A model generated the notes under the pieces. That model was given only the letters and a program-made list of their open reading frames with translations, was not told the origin of the DNA and did no database searches. This document shows positions 1-8,145 of a DNA stretch of 44,514 nt, piece after piece. Source of the DNA: Desulfobulbaceae bacterium (lineage in GTDB: Bacteria > Desulfobacterota > Desulfobulbia > Desulfobulbales > Desulfobulbaceae); NCBI GenBank assembly GCA_011391865.1, contig JAABPV010000018.1, forward strand, positions 1 to 44,514. Reading direction: 5' to 3'. Within the stretch, counting starts at the first letter, position 1, and every line of letters begins with the position of its first letter. The translations under genes were made by a program, and so were the position numbers.

Positions 1-1
1 A

Positions 2-310
2 GAAAACTTGGCTGTTCGACAGATGAGATTTTTCAGCAACCATGCTTATAGTCAATTTATTGTGCTACGGCTATATCGCAGCCTTGCTGAGGCTGAGCCG
101 AAGGTCTTCCTTGCCGAACTGTCAGCTACACTGATCAACGTGAGCATCTTTTACCTGCAAGATGTGCCTGACAGAGCCAAGTCTGTAGCTTATGCGCAGG
201 AGGCGCGGGACATTCTTATCCCCCTCTGCAAGCAGGCACCGCATCTGCAAAGCGATCTTGATATGGCAGAGCGTGTGCTGGCGGCCAACAAGGCCAAGCC
301 GTCGGCATGA
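2..310 (+). CDS. C-terminal fragment of a tetratricopeptide-repeat (TPR) protein
   Basis: The reading frame is open to the left edge of the window, so the true start is probably outside it; the first possible in-window start is a TTG at position 8. About 100 residues are visible. They form amphipathic helices, including a LYRSLAEAEP segment followed by an AYAQEARDILIPL segment, resembling the degenerate final repeats of TPR proteins in which each unit scores (A)xxxxxEAxxIxxxL. TPRs are protein-protein interaction scaffolds, and the partner cannot be told from this piece. The frame ends with a TGA at 308-310. The next gene begins about 140 bases later behind its own promoter, so they are probably separate units. 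TPR assignment is by pattern only; function unknown. Confidence 0.55.
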   Translation, partial: ENLAVRQMRFFSNHAYSQFIVLRLYRSLAEAEPKVFLAELSATLINVSIFYLQDVPDRAKSVAYAQEARDILIPLCKQAPHLQSDLDMAERVLAANKAKPSA

Positions 311-346
311 AGCATCCGCGCAGCACCCTCTGACCACGCTTGCCGG

Positions 347-410
347 GCCGCCGCAACAATCCCATTGACAAACCAGCCGCCGCGCTTTACTTTCTGCCTG
401 AAGCAGCAGC
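347..410 (+). repeat. Dispersed 64-bp repeat, copy A, containing a promoter
   Basis: This 64-base block recurs at 15688-15751 with 60 of 64 identical positions and no indel. It contains TTGACA (365-370), a 17-base spacer and TACTTT (388-393), and lies just upstream of the DUF4469 gene. The flanking sequence on both sides is unrelated to that of copy B, so the boundaries are sharp. Confidence 0.8.
365..393 (+). promoter_or_regulatory. Probable sigma-70 type promoter of the DUF4469 gene
   Basis: A perfect TTGACA is followed after 17 bases by TACTTT (3 of 6 matches to TATAAT, including the first, second and last positions). The same arrangement is conserved in the duplicated copy upstream of hisD, where the only change in the -10 is C to G. 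Expected transcription start is near 400. Confidence 0.55.
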
Positions 411-452
411 ACCATTCCGCATTTCTCCTTACCCTCTCACCGGAGAACGATC

Positions 453-1511
453 ATGGCGACGATTCAATGGCGGCCCGCAGTCAATGCTCTCACCACTCCT
501 AAGTCATACCGCATTCAGGCTGTGTCGCGCAGCACGGACGGCTATGACGAAATGGCGGCGGACATCTCCGCCGAGCAGCCCATCTACAGCGAAGAGACGG
601 TCAAAGGGCTTGCGCCATTGATCATGCAGTGGATTCAGCGGCGGCTGATCAACGGCAGCCAAGTCACCTTGCCGGAAGCCTTCAGCTTCTATGTCTCCTT
701 CACCGGCAAGTTGGACAGCCCGGATGCCCCGCTGCCAGAGGGTGACGACCTGCTTCAGGTCAATGTGCGCGTCTCGCAGCCTTTTGTCAAAGAGATACGG
801 CATCAGGCCAAGCTGGAACGCCTGCCGCTGACCGAGAGGGTTCCGGTGATCAGCTCGACCGAAGACACGCTGCTCAAGCTCAAGGATGTGCTCAACCCGG
901 CAGGCGTGCTGCTGCTCACCGGCACTGACCTTGCTGCTGATCCGCAGAGCGCGGGCAACGTGGTGATTGAAGGCACCCGGAACGGCAGTGCCGTGCAGAC
1001 GCGCCTGCTGCGGGTCGAGCCAAGCGAGATGCTGCTGATGCCGGACATCCCGGCGCAGGATAATTCGTGGAATAACGAATACACAGTCACGGTCAACGCC
1101 CGCTACAGCGAGCACGGCACCCTGCGCACCGGGACATGCAGCCGCAAGCTGCGCAGACCGCTGACCGTGCCGCTGTCCGGGGAGACTGGCATTCTCAGCG
1201 GCGATGAGGCCAGCCCTTTGGCCAGCGTCACTGGCGGCACCGCAACAGCCAATGAGCTGCTGCGCATTCAGGCCCTGGTTGACAGCCGCACCGGCCAGCT
1301 CACCTTGCGCCTCCTTGACATGCAGGAAGGCGGCAGGGCAGGGGCGGCGGTTGCAATAACTGAGGAGATTGAATACAACGTGCTTGGCTTCAGTAACTCA
1401 GCGGTGGAGTCGCTCACCATTGCGGTTGAGAATCTCGCCGGGCTGATCAGCCTGACACGGGACAACTACAGCGGCAGGCTGGTGGATGTGCTGGATGTGA
1501 GGATAGAATAA
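453..1511 (+). CDS. HU-like DNA-binding domain protein with DUF4469 Ig-like domain
   Basis: 352 residues. Residues about 1-125 resemble the HU-like fold found at the N-terminus of DUF4469 proteins: a beta hairpin start (MATIQWRP), the conserved helix IMQWIQRRLINGSQVTLPEAFSF cut into pieces, and a segment equivalent to the DNA-binding arms. Residues about 145-245 fit the Ig-like DUF4469 domain (LLLTGTDL, then a strand-rich region ending in NNEYTVTVNARYS). The remaining 100 residues look like another beta-rich domain. Such proteins are known mainly from Bacteroidetes and some Gram-negatives; the role is unknown but a nucleoid or DNA-associated function is inferred from the HU-like part. The start is supported by GGAGAA seven bases upstream. 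No membrane segment or signal peptide is visible. It is a monocistronic gene with its own promoter. Confidence 0.7.
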   Translation: MATIQWRPAVNALTTPKSYRIQAVSRSTDGYDEMAADISAEQPIYSEETVKGLAPLIMQWIQRRLINGSQVTLPEAFSFYVSFTGKLDSPDAPLPEGDDLLQVNVRVSQPFVKEIRHQAKLERLPLTERVPVISSTEDTLLKLKDVLNPAGVLLLTGTDLAADPQSAGNVVIEGTRNGSAVQTRLLRVEPSEMLLMPDIPAQDNSWNNEYTVTVNARYSEHGTLRTGTCSRKLRRPLTVPLSGETGILSGDEASPLASVTGGTATANELLRIQALVDSRTGQLTLRLLDMQEGGRAGAAVAITEEIEYNVLGFSNSAVESLTIAVENLAGLISLTRDNYSGRLVDVLDVRIE

Positions 1512-1528
1512 GGCGGGTACTCCTGAAA

Positions 1529-1560
1529 TAAAAAAACCGCAGCTCATTGTTGAGCTGCGG
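1529..1560 (-). terminator. Rho-independent terminator of the aconitase gene
   Basis: A perfect 10-bp stem (1537-1546 with 1551-1560, loop TTGT) is preceded on the plus strand by an A-tract at 1529-1536. On the minus strand this reads as hairpin followed by T-tract, placed 76 bases after the aconitase stop. The hairpin may also slow transcription arriving from the DUF4469 gene. Confidence 0.8.
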
Positions 1561-1635
1561 CTGCGCGGCATCATGTTATTGCATGGGCATGATGCCGTGA
1601 AACAAAATAGTGCTACAGGTCTTGTTCCCCTTTTT

Positions 1636-3567
1636 CTACCTCGCCCAATTGAGCAGACCACCCGCAGCAATAATCTCCCGGTGCCGCCGGGACAGCTCGC
1701 AGCGCGCCTGCACTGTTCTGCCGCCGATCTCGACATTCAGCGTCTCCGCGCCGCTGAGGATGGCCTCGCGGATGCCGGGGATGACGACAGCCGCGCCCTG
1801 CTCGATGCGGTCGTAGTCGTCGGGATCAGCAAAGGTCAGCGGCACAATGCCGAAGTTGATCAGGTTGGCCTTGTGGATGCGGGCGAAGCTCTTGACTAAC
1901 TTCACCTCCACGCCGAGATAGCGCGGAGCCAAGGCCGCGTGCTCGCGGCTGGAGCCTTGGCCGTAGTTGTCGCCGCCAATCACCGCGCCGGCAAAACCCT
2001 CGGCTGAAGTTGCCTGCATGTCGCGGGCGAAGCTGTCCGTGATCTGCGAGAAGACGTATTCGCTGATCGCCGGGATGTTGCTGCGCAGCGGCAGTATTTT
2101 CGCGCCCGCAGGCATGATGTGGTCAGTGGTGATGTTGTCGGCCAGCTTGAGCACGACCTTGCCCTTCCACGTCTCCGGCAGCGGCGCAAATGTTGGGAAC
2201 GGCGCGATGTTCGGCCCGCGCACGATCTCCACCTTCGCGCTTTCCGCCTCCGGCATGGGCCGCTCAATGCGCTCGTCGCCGGGCAGATAGCTCTCCGGCA
2301 GGGTGAAGGCCGGATATTCGCCCAGATCACGCGGATCAGTGATCACACCCTTGATCGCTGAAGCCGCCGCCACTTCCGGGCTGCACAGATAGACCAGATC
2401 GCCCTTGTTGCCGGAACGTCCGGGAAAGTTGCGCGAGAAGGTGCGCAGAGAGATCATGCCGGTGGGCGGTGCCTGGCCCATGCCAATGCAGCCCAAGCAG
2501 CCGGACTGATGGATGCGCGCTCCGGCTTGCAGCAGAGGCAGCACGCCGCCCTGCGCGGTGAGGTTCTCAAGGGCTTGGCGGCTGCCGGGATTGATCTCAA
2601 AGCTGACATCGTTATGCACCGAGCGGCCTGCCATGATCTTCGAGACCGCAGTCAGGTCGCGCAGTGAGGAGTTGGTGCAGGAGCCAACCAGCACCTGCGC
2701 CACCGGGCGGCCCGCCACCTCGCGCACCTTGACCACGTTGTCCGGCGAGGAGGGGCAGGCGATCATCGGCTCCAGCGCGGACAGGTCGATCTCCAGCACC
2801 TTGTCGTACTCTGCGTCAGCGTCCGCGCTCAATTCGCGCCACTGCTCTTCCCGGCCTTGGGCGGCAAAGTATGTGCGCGTCTGCTCGTCCGAGGGAAAGA
2901 CAGAGGTCGTCGCGCCCAGCTCCGCGCCGAAGTTGGTGATGGTCGCCCGGTCAGTGAGGCTCAACTCCGCCACACCCGGCCCGAAATACTCCATGATGTA
3001 GCCCACGCCACCCTTGACCGTGAGCTGACGCAGCACCTCCAGCAGCACATCGCGGGCCGCCACCCAGGGTTGCAGTTTGCCAGTCAGCTTGATGCCATAA
3101 ATCTTCGGCATGATCATATAGAAGGGTTTGCCTGCCATGGCCATCGCCACGTCCAAGCCGCCCGCGCCGATGGCCAGCATTCCCAAGCCGCCGCCGGTCG
3201 GAGTGTGCGAGTCAGAGCCAAGCAGCGTCTTGCCAGGCACGCCGAAGCGTTCCAGATGCACCTGATGACAGATGCCGTTACCCGGCGGCGAGTAGTGCAG
3301 GCCGAACTTGCGGGCCGCACCTTGCAGGAAGATGTGGTCGTCGGCGTTCTTGTAGTCCGATTGCAGCATGTTGTGATCCACGTAGCTGACCGACAGCTCA
3401 GTGCGCACACGCGGAATGCCGATGGCCTCGAACTCCAGATATGCCATCGTGCCGGTTGCGTCCTGGGTCAGGGTTTGATCAATGCGGATGCCGATCTCCT
3501 CGCCCTTCTTTAGCTCGCCTTCAACGATATGCGCGGCGATGATTTTTTCTGCGACGGTTTGTCCCAT
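1636..3567 (-). CDS. acn: Aconitate hydratase
   Basis: 643 residues; interconverts citrate and isocitrate via cis-aconitate in the TCA cycle using a [4Fe-4S] cluster. The three cluster cysteines are visible: C297 in VGSCTNSS and C357/C360 in SGCLGCIG. The substrate-binding signatures SDSHTPTGGG (about 118-127) and, in the C-terminal swivel domain, GGDNYGQGSSREHAA are intact. At about 640 residues it belongs to the shorter aconitase subgroup common in Deltaproteobacteria rather than the roughly 890-residue AcnA. I start at the second methionine (MGQTV) because GGAG lies eight bases before it, whereas the ATG 39 bases further upstream has no ribosome binding site. Ends before a strong terminator, transcribed alone. 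Confidence 0.95.
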   Translation of the reverse strand: MGQTVAEKIIAAHIVEGELKKGEEIGIRIDQTLTQDATGTMAYLEFEAIGIPRVRTELSVSYVDHNMLQSDYKNADDHIFLQGAARKFGLHYSPPGNGICHQVHLERFGVPGKTLLGSDSHTPTGGGLGMLAIGAGGLDVAMAMAGKPFYMIMPKIYGIKLTGKLQPWVAARDVLLEVLRQLTVKGGVGYIMEYFGPGVAELSLTDRATITNFGAELGATTSVFPSDEQTRTYFAAQGREEQWRELSADADAEYDKVLEIDLSALEPMIACPSSPDNVVKVREVAGRPVAQVLVGSCTNSSLRDLTAVSKIMAGRSVHNDVSFEINPGSRQALENLTAQGGVLPLLQAGARIHQSGCLGCIGMGQAPPTGMISLRTFSRNFPGRSGNKGDLVYLCSPEVAAASAIKGVITDPRDLGEYPAFTLPESYLPGDERIERPMPEAESAKVEIVRGPNIAPFPTFAPLPETWKGKVVLKLADNITTDHIMPAGAKILPLRSNIPAISEYVFSQITDSFARDMQATSAEGFAGAVIGGDNYGQGSSREHAALAPRYLGVEVKLVKSFARIHKANLINFGIVPLTFADPDDYDRIEQGAAVVIPGIREAILSGAETLNVEIGGRTVQARCELSRRHREIIAAGGLLNWAR

Positions 3568-3613
3568 AATACTGTCTCCTTGAAACAAGAAAATACTGGA
3601 GCGCATTCAGCGC

Positions 3614-3644
3614 ATATTACATCGATTAAAACTGTTTTTTGCAA
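3614..3644 (-). promoter_or_regulatory. Possible promoter of the aconitase gene
   Basis: On the minus strand TTGCAA (3644-3639) is followed after 19 bases by TAATAT (3619-3614), about 45 bases before the aconitase start. Spacing is longer than ideal, so the call is tentative. The rest of 3645-3828 shows nothing recognisable; it is A+T-richer than its surroundings. Confidence 0.3.
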
Positions 3645-3828
3645 GTGCTTTCGCAATCTCGTCAGCTTTTATGGTAATTTGCAAACAACCTTATTCTCAT
3701 CCGGTTCAGCTTATGAAGAAACAAGCCAAAATATGGTGAAAAGAGCAGTGAAAGCGCGAAGGATCTGCCTGCTTTTGCGTTCCTCACCAAATCGAACAGC
3801 AGGTTAGGTAACTGCTATTGTTTACGAT

Positions 3829-4122
3829 TCAGGTCTGCGGATCTGCCGCGTGGGCGACATAGGCGGACTCAATGTAACCAAGCGGACTGCGCGTCTCTTC
3901 TTTGCCGGACAATTCTTGGGCAAGAACAGGCAAATTGACATCAGCTCCCGGACAGCATTCGCCGCAGAAGCCGCATGACCTGCATCGTCCGCTGAGAAAC
4001 GGAAAATTCTGCTGATCAAACTCTATGGCATTGGCGGGGCAGACACCGGCGCAGATGCCGCAGCGGGCGCAAAGCTGCTGACCGATGACTGCTTGTCTGA
4101 GCCAAGCGAAATTTTTCTGCAT
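3829..4122 (-). CDS. Truncated FrhB-like protein: two-cluster ferredoxin domain only
   Basis: 97 residues. Two cysteine clusters (CARCGICAGVCP and CRSCGFCGECCPG) are typical 2[4Fe-4S] ferredoxin motifs. The following LGYIESAYVAHAADP segment matches the linker that in coenzyme F420 hydrogenase beta subunit (FrhB/FpoF) family proteins leads into a roughly 300-residue catalytic domain. Here a stop codon cuts the protein off at that point, and the downstream sequence shows no continuation in any frame. FrhB homologues often accompany polysaccharide pyruvyl transferases in glycan clusters, and one lies three genes upstream, so a truncated member of the cluster is the simplest reading. It starts five bases after the acyltransferase stop, as the last gene of the operon. 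It may still act as a small ferredoxin. Confidence 0.65.
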   Translation of the reverse strand: MQKNFAWLRQAVIGQQLCARCGICAGVCPANAIEFDQQNFPFLSGRCRSCGFCGECCPGADVNLPVLAQELSGKEETRSPLGYIESAYVAHAADPQT

Positions 4123-4127
4123 CGTGT

Positions 4128-4871
4128 TCAGTCACGCTGGCCGATCACTTTGGCCGGAATCCCGGCGGCGACCGCAAAGGGCGGAATATCTTTCGTCACC
4201 ACGGCGTTGGCCCCGACCACCGCGCCATCGCCGATCCGCACGCCGTCGTTGACCACCGCATGAGCGCCGATCCAGACATCGCGGCCAATGACTATGCCGC
4301 CTCGGTCAACCAAGGGCTGCTCGGCAATCGGTCTGCTTGGATCGCTGAAGCCGTGCTGCACCCCGCCGATAAAACAATTGCCGCCGAAGAGGCAATGCTC
4401 GCCGACAACGAGCTTGGAGGCCGTGCCGAGATAGCAGAACGCGCCGACGCTGACGTTGTCGGCTAAAGTGATTTCGCCGCCGCGCGCCCGCACTTGACTG
4501 TAGCGGCCAATGAGCACATTGCTGCCAAGACGGATGCTCTGCTCGGCCTCGCCCCGGAAGCTGAGAAAGACATAGTCATCCAGCATCACGTTGTTGCCAA
4601 GAAAAATACGGTGCGGCGCGCGCAGAGAAAGATGATGCCCAAAGACCGGATTCTTGCCTGCCTTGCCAAACAGGGCAGGATACAAAAAACGCCGCAGACC
4701 GAGGCCCAGCAATCCGGGCAGCGGGCCAAGCAGCAGGTTCAGCAGTTCATAACGGAGCAGCGGGAGCAGGCCGCGCTGGCCGATGACCGTGTCCTGATAT
4801 TTTTGCAGGGCCGATTTTCGCTGATCCTGCATCACCTCGCGGAAGCGGTATTTGCCGTGGCCGCCGCTCAT
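4128..4871 (-). CDS. Hexapeptide-repeat acyltransferase (LbH/WbbJ type)
   Basis: 247 residues. After an N-terminal region of about 75 residues with two hydrophobic patches (LLPLLRYELLNLLLGPLPGLLGLGL), residues 85-245 form a left-handed parallel beta-helix with repeated hexapeptides such as IRLGSN, ITLADN, LVVGEH, IVIGRD, VRIGDG and the closing VVTKDIPPFAVAAGIPAKVIG that is standard for WbbJ/maltose-type O-acetyltransferases. It presumably transfers an acyl group from acyl-CoA to a sugar of the glycan made by the surrounding genes. The start is the ATG that overlaps the upstream stop (ATGA), so translation is coupled; a longer reading frame to 5336 only overlaps the upstream gene and is not coding. 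Confidence 0.85.
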   Translation of the reverse strand: MSGGHGKYRFREVMQDQRKSALQKYQDTVIGQRGLLPLLRYELLNLLLGPLPGLLGLGLRRFLYPALFGKAGKNPVFGHHLSLRAPHRIFLGNNVMLDDYVFLSFRGEAEQSIRLGSNVLIGRYSQVRARGGEITLADNVSVGAFCYLGTASKLVVGEHCLFGGNCFIGGVQHGFSDPSRPIAEQPLVDRGGIVIGRDVWIGAHAVVNDGVRIGDGAVVGANAVVTKDIPPFAVAAGIPAKVIGQRD

Positions 4872-5914
4872 GCCTGCGGCTCCTCGGCCCGCAGTCGGGC
4901 TAAATGAACAAAGCCCCCGGCGATGCCGTAAAGTATGGTTTTCAAACGCATGAGCAGGGCGGTGGACAGCGCCAAGGCCGGGCTGAAGCCGAACAACGGA
5001 AAAATCAGGGCGTAGGCCGCCTCCATCAGGCCGATGCCGCCGATGGAGACCGGCAGGTTCATGATCAGCATCAGCGCGGGCACGGCCAGCAGCATGGCCG
5101 AAAAACTCACTTCGGCGGAAAAGGCCAACGCGCTCACCCAAACATTGACCACTGCGCTGAAATAAAACAAAAAGGATATGGCGAAAACCAGCAGCAGGCC
5201 CGCCGGGCTGTCCTTGTAGCTGAACACCGCCTGCTGCATCCGGCTGAGTTGCGCCAGCAGCTTCTCCGCTCCCGCCCAGCGGGGAGCCAGCAGCTTGGAA
5301 AACAGAGGCAGCAGGCGGCGGTCGATGATCAGCCAAAAGGCCAGCAGGGTGACGGCGGCGATGAAAAGCAGACTGGCGTTCAGCGCGGGCAGGTTATGAT
5401 GTCGCAGCTCAAGCAGGACAGCGGCGGCTGAAAGCAGGGCGAGCATGACCATGCCGGAAAGCCGTTCCACCAGCACTGAGGCCGCCGCCTCGTATTTCTC
5501 CCCGGCATGGCGGCTCAGCTCCCAGATCCGCACCACGTCGCCGCCCATTGAGGTCGGCAGGAAGAGGTTGAAAAAACGCCCGATGAAATAAATGGCGGTC
5601 AGGCGGGAAAGGCTGATCTGAATGCCCTTGCAGCGGAGGAGCACCTGCCATTTCCACGAGCTGATCACGGTCATCAAAACCCCGCAGAGCAGGGAAAGGC
5701 TGAAATAGAGCCAGTCCACATGACGGAGCGTGTCGAGCAGGCTGCTCCGCCCTGCCCCGCTGTGCAGCCCGGCAGTCCAGATGACGTAGAGCAGCAGCAG
5801 CAGGCTGACAGTGAATTTGAGCAGAAAAAGCAGCCGTTTTCTGTTTCTTGCCGGAGGAGGCGGGACAGCGGCGTTCAGGCGCGGCAGGGCGGCGCAGGTT
5901 GATTTGATTGGCAT
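4868..5914 (-). CDS. Lysylphosphatidylglycerol synthase TM region / UPF0104 family membrane protein
   Basis: 348 residues with about eight hydrophobic segments beginning at residue 28. The motif GRFFNLFLPTSMGGDVVRI, including the conserved LPxxxGGDxxR, and the later NLPVSIGGIGLMEA are diagnostic of the family that includes the flippase half of MprF, AglD and YbhN. The soluble lysyltransferase domain of MprF is absent. In glycan clusters such proteins are thought to move lipid-linked intermediates or modify membrane lipids; the exact substrate is unknown. It begins six bases after the pyruvyl transferase stop and overlaps the next gene by four bases, so it is clearly part of the operon. Confidence 0.85.
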   Translation of the reverse strand: MPIKSTCAALPRLNAAVPPPPARNRKRLLFLLKFTVSLLLLLYVIWTAGLHSGAGRSSLLDTLRHVDWLYFSLSLLCGVLMTVISSWKWQVLLRCKGIQISLSRLTAIYFIGRFFNLFLPTSMGGDVVRIWELSRHAGEKYEAAASVLVERLSGMVMLALLSAAAVLLELRHHNLPALNASLLFIAAVTLLAFWLIIDRRLLPLFSKLLAPRWAGAEKLLAQLSRMQQAVFSYKDSPAGLLLVFAISFLFYFSAVVNVWVSALAFSAEVSFSAMLLAVPALMLIMNLPVSIGGIGLMEAAYALIFPLFGFSPALALSTALLMRLKTILYGIAGGFVHLARLRAEEPQA

Positions 5915-5920
5915 TCAAGA

Positions 5921-7090
5921 TCAGGAAAAATACTTTTTCAGCATCGAGGCGGTGCGGCGGGCCTTCTCTTTTTCTGACGGCACAAGGCGGGCCAGCTCGG
6001 CTTTGGTCTCCGCCCGCGCCGCCCAGGCTTTTTTGAGCGTTGCCGCCAGATAGTCGGCGGTCAGGCTGGAAAAGGGCACCTGCCATTTTTCCTGTCCCAC
6101 AGTGCGGAGAAAGCCCGCGCTTTTCGGGTAGGAGGTGATGCCGACCATCGGCGTGTGCATAGCCGCGCAGAAAATCAGGGTGTGGGTGCGGAGGCCGGAA
6201 TGCAGCTCCACCCGGCCCAGCAGGGCGGCAATTTCCTCGTAGCGGTATTCCGTGTTGGCGATGATCCGCACCCGCTCCTGCCGGGCGATCTTCGCCACGC
6301 ATTCGCGGGTTATCTGCAAATCCATCACCTGAGTGACAAAAAAGATGACATCCACATCCAAATCGGCCATGACCCGGTCAGCAGCCCCGGCAATGGCGGC
6401 GCAGAACTGCTCGCGGCTGAAGGTGCCGCCTTTGCTCCAGTGGTCAATGTAGGCGTTGACGTTGAAGCCGACAGTTCCTTTGGGGTTGGTGAAAAGCCGC
6501 TCCTTGGCGATGATCTCCCGCAGCCGGATCTCCGGCGGCGGCTCGGTGTTCAGGGCGCAGTCAGCGTGGATGTGCAGCTCCGGGCAGCGCAGATGAAGGC
6601 GTTCAAAAATTTCCACAGTGGCTGCATCACGGGTGACAACTAAATCCGTCGCGTCCAAGACCTTCTGCAAAGCCCTTTTTCCGACCGGATAGTCAATCGG
6701 CCCGACCGAGACATTGTAGAGGACTATGGGAACGCCTTTCTTTTTGCAGAACGGCGCGAACAGGGCTATTGAGGAAAGGTTGTTGAAGAGCGGATTATAG
6801 AATTTGCGGTCAAAGAGGAGATTGTCGCAGATCAGGACCAGATCGGTGTCGGTCATGGCTTTGTACATCGGCCAGCCGAGATTTCTGATGCTGCCCTTCC
6901 ACGGCATCAGGCTCACCGGTTTGACATTATAAGCCGGGAAATGCTCGCGGAGAAACTGCGGCTTGGTGGTCGGCACAAGATATTCCGTTTCCGGCAGCAC
7001 GTCAGAGACATCGCGGAGCAAGTTGCCGAGTATGGCCATGTCGCCGGCGTTGCGGCCTGAGTTGTTGCCCAGCACGGTGATTCGTCGCAT
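5921..7090 (-). CDS. Polysaccharide pyruvyl transferase family protein
   Basis: 389 residues. The N-terminus MRRITVLGNNSGRNAGDMAIL carries the glycine-rich GxNxGDxAIL signature of the CsaB/WcaK family. The C-terminal half has a GT-B-like layout with LGRVELHSGLRTHTLIFCAAMHTPMVGI, where the R-x-H-x-xxFxAA motif is the family active-site region. These enzymes attach pyruvate ketals from phosphoenolpyruvate to sugars, although many homologues are of unproven specificity. AAGGAAA seven bases before the ATG supports the start. It is embedded in a glycan cluster with an SDR epimerase upstream and a membrane flippase-like protein downstream, with gaps of only 12 and 6 bases. Confidence 0.85.
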   Translation of the reverse strand: MRRITVLGNNSGRNAGDMAILGNLLRDVSDVLPETEYLVPTTKPQFLREHFPAYNVKPVSLMPWKGSIRNLGWPMYKAMTDTDLVLICDNLLFDRKFYNPLFNNLSSIALFAPFCKKKGVPIVLYNVSVGPIDYPVGKRALQKVLDATDLVVTRDAATVEIFERLHLRCPELHIHADCALNTEPPPEIRLREIIAKERLFTNPKGTVGFNVNAYIDHWSKGGTFSREQFCAAIAGAADRVMADLDVDVIFFVTQVMDLQITRECVAKIARQERVRIIANTEYRYEEIAALLGRVELHSGLRTHTLIFCAAMHTPMVGITSYPKSAGFLRTVGQEKWQVPFSSLTADYLAATLKKAWAARAETKAELARLVPSEKEKARRTASMLKKYFS

Positions 7091-7102
7091 GATTTTTCCT
7101 TT

Positions 7103-8131
7103 TCAGCTGCGGTTGAGCCAGCCTTGCTCCCGGTACCAGAGCGCGGTTTCCCGCAGTCCGCTCTCGTTGCTGTGCCGCAGGCGGTAGCCCAGCACCGTGT
7201 TCAGCTTGGCGATGTTGAATTTGCGGTCTTTGGTGTAGAAGGCCACCCGGCGGCGGTAGATCGGTGGCTGGAGGCCCAGCGGCGTGCAGACCGCCTTGCA
7301 GAGGTCGGCGGCAAGAAAAAAGGGCCAGATCGGCAGGCGGATGACCCGCATCTCCTTGCCCAAGGCCTGAGCGATGACGCGCCCCATGTCGATGATCGAA
7401 ATCGGCTCGTCGTTGGCGGCGATGAAGACCTGCGAGAGCGCTTTGTCCGAAACAGCGGCCAGCAGAAAAATCTCGGTCAGGTCATCAACATGAATCAGAT
7501 GGTAGATGCCCTTGCCTTTGCCGAGCATCAGCAGCCAGCCGCTGTTGGCCATCTTGAAGAATTTGAGCAGCCGCTGGTCGCCGGGGCCAAAAATTGGCGT
7601 GGGCCGGATGATGGTGTATGGAATGTCGCTGGCTGACGCGAACTCGGCCAGCCACTGCTCGCCCTCCAGCTTGGTGCGCTGATAGCCGTCGCCGGGGCTG
7701 AACGGCGAATTTTCATCCGCCTTGCCGTCGCCGGGAATATGCCCATGCACGCCCACTGTTGAGGCATGGACAAAGCGTTTGAAATCAGCTCTGCCTTTGA
7801 CCGCCTCGGCCAGCAGCTGGGTGGAATGCAGATGCACTCGGCGGTAGCCCTCATCCGTGCCTTTTTCCTCGCGGAAGGCGGCGGCCAGATGGAAAATATA
7901 GGCTGCGCCCTCTGCTGCCGCGCTGACCGTGGCCGGATCAAAGACCTCGCCCCGAAACCAGCGGACCGGCAGCCCGCTGAGGTCGCCAAGATCCGAGGAA
8001 GGGCGGGCGATGGCCTGAATCTCCGCTCCGGCGGCGGCCAGCTTGTGCGTCAGCACCCGGCCAGTGAAGCCGGTGGCCCCGGTGATCAGGACTTTCGCCC
8101 CCTTGAACTGCTCATGCACTGAATTGCTCAC
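7103..8131 (-). CDS. NAD-dependent epimerase/dehydratase (extended SDR)
   Basis: 342 residues. The Rossmann nucleotide-binding motif is TGATGFTG (G18, G21, G24), and the catalytic pair is Y150xxxK154 with the preceding Ser/Thr in HASTVGVHG. The C-terminal half is typical of extended SDRs of the GalE/3-beta-HSD branch. It most likely makes or modifies a nucleotide sugar for the surrounding glycan genes; the exact reaction cannot be read from sequence. The start is GTG at 8131, supported by AAGGAAAAG about five bases upstream. Gap of 14 bases to the upstream DTHLH protein. Confidence 0.85.
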   Translation of the reverse strand: MSNSVHEQFKGAKVLITGATGFTGRVLTHKLAAAGAEIQAIARPSSDLGDLSGLPVRWFRGEVFDPATVSAAAEGAAYIFHLAAAFREEKGTDEGYRRVHLHSTQLLAEAVKGRADFKRFVHASTVGVHGHIPGDGKADENSPFSPGDGYQRTKLEGEQWLAEFASASDIPYTIIRPTPIFGPGDQRLLKFFKMANSGWLLMLGKGKGIYHLIHVDDLTEIFLLAAVSDKALSQVFIAANDEPISIIDMGRVIAQALGKEMRVIRLPIWPFFLAADLCKAVCTPLGLQPPIYRRRVAFYTKDRKFNIAKLNTVLGYRLRHSNESGLRETALWYREQGWLNRS

Positions 8132-8145
8132 GTCTTTTCCTTGTT

